This document shows positions 47,601 to 49,899 of a stretch of 49,899 nt of DNA, one piece after another. Under the pieces are notes generated by a model. It saw only the letters and a program-made list of their open reading frames with translations, was not told where the DNA came from and ran no database searches. Position 1 is the stretch's first letter. Every line of letters begins with the position of its first letter. The DNA is from Actinomadura kijaniata NBRC 14229 (GTDB taxonomy: Bacteria; Actinomycetota; Actinomycetes; Streptosporangiales; Streptosporangiaceae): positions 1-49,899 of the forward strand of contig NZ_BCQR01000084.1 of NCBI RefSeq assembly GCF_001552175.1, in the 5' to 3' direction. A program made the translations under genes and the position numbers.

Positions 47601-49899
47601 GCGCTGTCGCCCCGGGGCCGCTGCGCCCCCTTCGACAGCGACGCCGACGGGATCGCGCTCGGCGAGGGCGTGGCGTGCGTGGTGCTCAAGCGGCTGGCCG
47701 ACGCCGAACGCGACGGCGACCGCGTCTACGCCGTCATCAGGTCGGTCGCCGGGTCCAGCGACGGCCGCTCCCTCGGCCTGACCGCCCCGCGCGCCGAGGG
47801 CCAGCGGCTGGCGCTGGACCGCGCCTACTCCCGCGCCGGGATCTCCCCGGCCCGGGTCGGCCTGGTCGAGGCGCACGGCACCGGCACCGAGGTCGGCGAC
47901 CGCACCGAGCTGGCCGTCCTCACCGAGACCTACACCGCGGCAGGGGCCGCGCCCGGCTCGGTCACGCTCGGGTCGGTCAAGTCGCAGATCGGGCACACCA
48001 AGTGCGCCGCCGGGCTCGCCGGGCTGATCAAGACGGCGTACGCGCTGCACACCGGGACGCTGCCGGGCACGCTGCACCTGACCCGGCCGAACCAGGCGTG
48101 GGACGCCGGCTCCAGCCCGTTCGTGTTCGGCCGGGCCGCGCGGCCCTGGGCCGTCGAGCCGGGCCGCCGGTACGCCGGGCTGAGCGGGTTCGGGTTCGGC
48201 GGCGCGAACTTCCACGCCGTCCTCGGCGGCTACGACGGCGCGCCCGAGCCGGTGTCGGGGCTGGCCGAGTGGCCCGCCGAGCTGTTCCTGATCCGGGGCG
48301 CCGACCCGGCCGCCGCCCGCGCCGAGATCGACCGGCTGGACGCGCTGCGCGCCCGCGGCGCGGCACGGCTGCGCGACCTGGCCCGCACCTGCGCCGAGAG
48401 CACCGGCGAGGTGCGGTTCGCGCTGGTCGCCACCGACATCGACGACCTGGCGGGCAAGCTCGCCGCCGCCCGCGAGGGACGGTCCGCGCCGGGCGTGTTC
48501 GTCCGCGACGAGACGCGGGAGAGCGGGCAGATCGCGTTCCTGTACCCGGGGCAGGGCAGCCAGCGGCCGGGGATGCTCGCCGACCTGTTCGTGGCGTTCC
48601 CCCGGTTGCAGCGGCTGCTGCGGCTGGCCGGGGGCCGGTACGCCGAGCCGATGTTCCCGCCCGCCGCGTTCACCCCCGCCGAGACCGAGCGCCGGCGCGC
48701 CGCGCTCACCGACACCCGCGTCGCGCAGCCCGCCCTCGGCATCGCCGGGCTCGCCGCGCACCGGCTGCTCACCGAGCTGGGCATCCGCCCCGACCTGGCC
48801 GCCGGGCACAGCTACGGCGAGCTGGTCGCGCTGTGCGCCGCCGGGGTGTTCGGCGAGCAGGACCTGATCGAGCTGTCGGCCGCCCGCGCCGAGGCGATCC
48901 TGGCGGCCGCCCGCAACGGCGCCGTCGCCGACCCCGGCGCGATGGCCGCCGTCACCGCCACGCTGGACGAGGTGCGCGCCGCGCTGTCGGGGATCTCCGA
49001 GGTCGTCATCGCCAACCACAACGCGCCCCGCCAGGTCGTCATCTCCGGTTCGGCGTCCGGGCTGGCCAACGCGCTGCGGTCGCTGTCGGGCCGGGGGCTG
49101 TCGGCCGAGCGGATCCCGGTCGCGTGCGCGTTCCACAGCCCGCTGGTCGCCGGGGCCGCCGCGCCGCTGCGCGCCGAGCTGGCCGCCCGCGACCTGCGGT
49201 CCCCGGCGTTCCCGGTATGGTCCAACACCACCGCCGCGCCCTACGACACCGACCCCGCCGAGCTGGCCGCGACCCTCGCCGGGCAGGTCGCCGCGCCGGT
49301 CCGGTTCGTCGAGCAGGTCGAGGCGATGTACGCGGCCGGGGCCCGGGTGTTCGTGGAGGCCGGGCCGGGCCGGGTCCTCACCCGGCTCGTCGGCGCGATC
49401 CTCGGCGACCGGCCGCACACGGCCGTGGCCTGCGACGCCCCCGGCGAACGCGGCCTGGAGCGGCTGCTGACGGCGTTCGCCGAGCTCGCCGCCGCCGGGG
49501 TCGCGGTGGACGCGCTGCCGCTGTTCGCCGGGCGCGACGCGCGCGTCCTGACGGCCGCCGACGCCGAGCGGCGGCCCGGCTGGATCGTCAACGGGCACGT
49601 CGTCCGCACCGCCGACGGCGAGTACCCGGCCAACGCACTGCGCCCCGCCCGGCGGGTCGCGCCGCCCGCCACGGGCACCGCCGGCACGGTCGTGCCCGAG
49701 ACGCCGGACCCGCGCGGCGTCGCCGAGCAGGCGGTCCTGGACTACCTGCGCACCAGCCGCGAGCTGGTCGCCGCCCAGCGCGACGTCGTGCTGGGCCTGC
49801 TGGGCGCCGCCGGGGCCGGGGAGGCGGAGCCGCCGCCGGTGCCCGAGGCCGGACCGTCCGCGGCGGCCCGGACGCCGAAGGTGCCCGCGCCGCGCCCGG
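44652..49899 (+). CDS. Type I polyketide/PUFA-like megasynthase, 5' part (tandem NMO-KS-AT)
   Basis: The first 1749 codons are visible and the gene continues past the right edge. A first nitronate-monooxygenase/PfaD-like barrel (about 35-320, with GGRVGE in place of the usual GGHxGP) is followed by a second, better kept one (about 360-660, QGPMTRVSD, GMECGGHVGP). A GADG-repeat linker leads into the ketosynthase (about 749-1190; Cys940 in DAACAAS, His1075 in EAHGTGTEVGD, His1115 in GHTKCAAG). The acyltransferase (about 1300-1610) has GQGSQ and Ser1387 in GHSYGE. The end (LDYLRTSRELVAAQRDVVL) leads to the expected carrier domains. NMO/PfaD domains act as enoyl reductases in PUFA synthases; having two at the N terminus of the KS protein is unusual. 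The weak ribosome site leaves ATG 44652 tentative. Confidence 0.85.
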   Translation, partial: MTAGSGRTAVANGTVRASGADAANGALRAGFRGRPRAEIIGVGPFGRPAPHLTVAVARAGGLGVLDLGTDAASARAALADVGRWWNGPFGVRVAAGCALRPEELPPAVDTVLVDAAALDPSGEPSGTAGPDERYPDVVAFARGRRLLVEVVDPAEAVAALRAGERVAAAHGGPGLHGLVARGCEAGGRVGELTTFVLLQHLLSDPRVDVPVVAAGGIGPHTAAAAVAGGAAGVLLDTQLALVRETDLPADVAAALRAMDGGETRVVEDADGLRYRVYTRPDLPEPELAGLDAAAAAARLGASGLRSRLLPVGQDGALAAALADRYKTAGGVVQAVREQIAASLRAAVRAEPLSPRDNPPGAAISRDYPVVQGPMTRVSDRSAFAAAVAQEGGLPFLALALMGGREVRELLTETADRLGDRPWGVGVLGFAPPELREEQLAAVLAVRPPYALIAGGRPSQAAPLEEAGIATYLHVPSPGLLERFLAEGARRFVFEGMECGGHVGPRASFPLWEAQVQRLLDFADAHPGAAAGMSVLFAGGVHDERSGAMVAALAGPLAERGADVRVLMGTAYLFTYEAVAAGAILPGFQRAAVECDGTALLETSPGLATRCARTPYVEAFERTRRELEEAGAPRQEMWARLEELNLGRLRVASKGLRRAGTDGADGVGGADGADGAGDALETVGPEEQHREGMYMIGQVAALRSATTSITGLHEQVTTGATCFLAARAAALGVAAGDDGPAARYSAEAAPLDIAIVGMDCVFPGARDADEYWAAIVAGRDAVTEVPADRWDAGVYYDPAATRDGAGERTPSKWGGFLPDVPFDALAYGLPPNSLSSVEPVQLLALEVAARALRDAGYEDRPFDRSRTSVFFGVEGGTDLGAAYSARALLPGYYGRVPEGLDEQLPRLTEDSFPGVLTNVIAGRIANRLDLGGANYTVDAACAASLAALDAACKELVTGTSDMVLCGGADVHNGIYDYLLFSSVQALSPRGRCAPFDSDADGIALGEGVACVVLKRLADAERDGDRVYAVIRSVAGSSDGRSLGLTAPRAEGQRLALDRAYSRAGISPARVGLVEAHGTGTEVGDRTELAVLTETYTAAGAAPGSVTLGSVKSQIGHTKCAAGLAGLIKTAYALHTGTLPGTLHLTRPNQAWDAGSSPFVFGRAARPWAVEPGRRYAGLSGFGFGGANFHAVLGGYDGAPEPVSGLAEWPAELFLIRGADPAAARAEIDRLDALRARGAARLRDLARTCAESTGEVRFALVATDIDDLAGKLAAAREGRSAPGVFVRDETRESGQIAFLYPGQGSQRPGMLADLFVAFPRLQRLLRLAGGRYAEPMFPPAAFTPAETERRRAALTDTRVAQPALGIAGLAAHRLLTELGIRPDLAAGHSYGELVALCAAGVFGEQDLIELSAARAEAILAAARNGAVADPGAMAAVTATLDEVRAALSGISEVVIANHNAPRQVVISGSASGLANALRSLSGRGLSAERIPVACAFHSPLVAGAAAPLRAELAARDLRSPAFPVWSNTTAAPYDTDPAELAATLAGQVAAPVRFVEQVEAMYAAGARVFVEAGPGRVLTRLVGAILGDRPHTAVACDAPGERGLERLLTAFAELAAAGVAVDALPLFAGRDARVLTAADAERRPGWIVNGHVVRTADGEYPANALRPARRVAPPATGTAGTVVPETPDPRGVAEQAVLDYLRTSRELVAAQRDVVLGLLGAAGAGEAEPPPVPEAGPSAAARTPKVPAPRP
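46631..46683 (+). repeat. Tandem codon repeat encoding a GADG linker
   Basis: Imperfect GGGGCCGAC units encode Gly-Ala-Asp-Gly repeats between the second PfaD-like barrel and the ketosynthase. This is typical of a flexible interdomain linker that could vary in length between strains. Confidence 0.6.

Noticed and set aside
44649..49598. Open frame of about 1650 codons on the minus strand, opposite the megasynthase
   Set aside because: It is the GC-driven mirror of a protein with clear KS, AT and PfaD motifs on the plus strand, and its own translation is Gly/Arg/Pro-rich with no domain.
1..49899. CRISPR arrays and complete insertion sequences
   Set aside because: No regularly spaced short repeats with unique spacers were seen, and no transposase motif with terminal inverted repeats was found.

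Overview
The window is about 50 kb of very GC-rich DNA (G or C at most third codon positions, frequent GTG/TTG starts, short or missing leaders). It comes from a filamentous-type actinobacterium. An Actinomadura/Thermomonosporaceae-like host is my inference from gene content; nothing in the sequence names the species. Most of the window is ordinary, tightly packed chromosome. The clearest core marker is aceE - DUF3052 - ahpE, the same neighbourhood seen in Mycobacterium tuberculosis (Rv2241, Rv2239c, Rv2238c).

Layout. 1-6.0 kb: a truncated deaminase-fold gene, an epoxide-hydrolase-like enzyme, a PASTA Ser/Thr kinase, a WYL regulator with a VOC protein, and a TetR regulator divergent from an NTF2-like protein. 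6.2-13 kb: aceE, DUF1918, YjbQ, DUF3052, AhpE, a zinc-ribbon protein and a K+ channel/RCK protein. 13-21.3 kb: a carbon-fixation locus with phosphoribulokinase, a NarL-type response regulator and soluble GAF histidine kinase, an unrelated saccharopine-dehydrogenase-like gene, CbbR, red-type RuBisCO large and small subunits, and the RuBisCO activase CbbX. All RuBisCO catalytic residues I checked are present. 21.3-28.5 kb: a PAC2 protein, tRNA-Val(UAC), a 1.66 kb segment bounded by a 31-bp duplication of the tRNA 3' end, a MocR regulator divergent from a cupin, small hypotheticals and a decayed ABC exporter. 28.5-39.7 kb: NmrA-like and SRPBCC proteins, three exported proteins, a SUKH/LRR-like protein, a class-IV aminotransferase, GlnII, and a lipoprotein serine hydrolase coupled to an ArsR regulator. 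39.8-49.9 kb: a DUF6069-like membrane protein, a RelA/SpoT homologue with a degraded synthetase site, a PHA-synthase-like hydrolase, and the first 1749 codons of a megasynthase with two nitronate-monooxygenase/PfaD-like barrels, a ketosynthase and an acyltransferase. That last gene runs off the right edge.

The most unusual structure lies between cbbS and cbbX. A 73-bp repeat (67 of 73 bases identical) occurs twice. It carries two tiny reading frames whose starts and stops overlap each other and the flanking genes, so cbbS, sORF1, sORF2 and cbbX are joined by three consecutive ATGA overlaps. This is the architecture of mycobacterial MIRU elements, here inside a Calvin-cycle operon. Other points to check are the tRNA-bounded mini-island, two CTG start codons that each look well supported, the tandem-barrel polyketide/PUFA-like synthase, and several dyads that look like local operators.

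All assignments come from reading the sequence and remembered family motifs. No database search was run.
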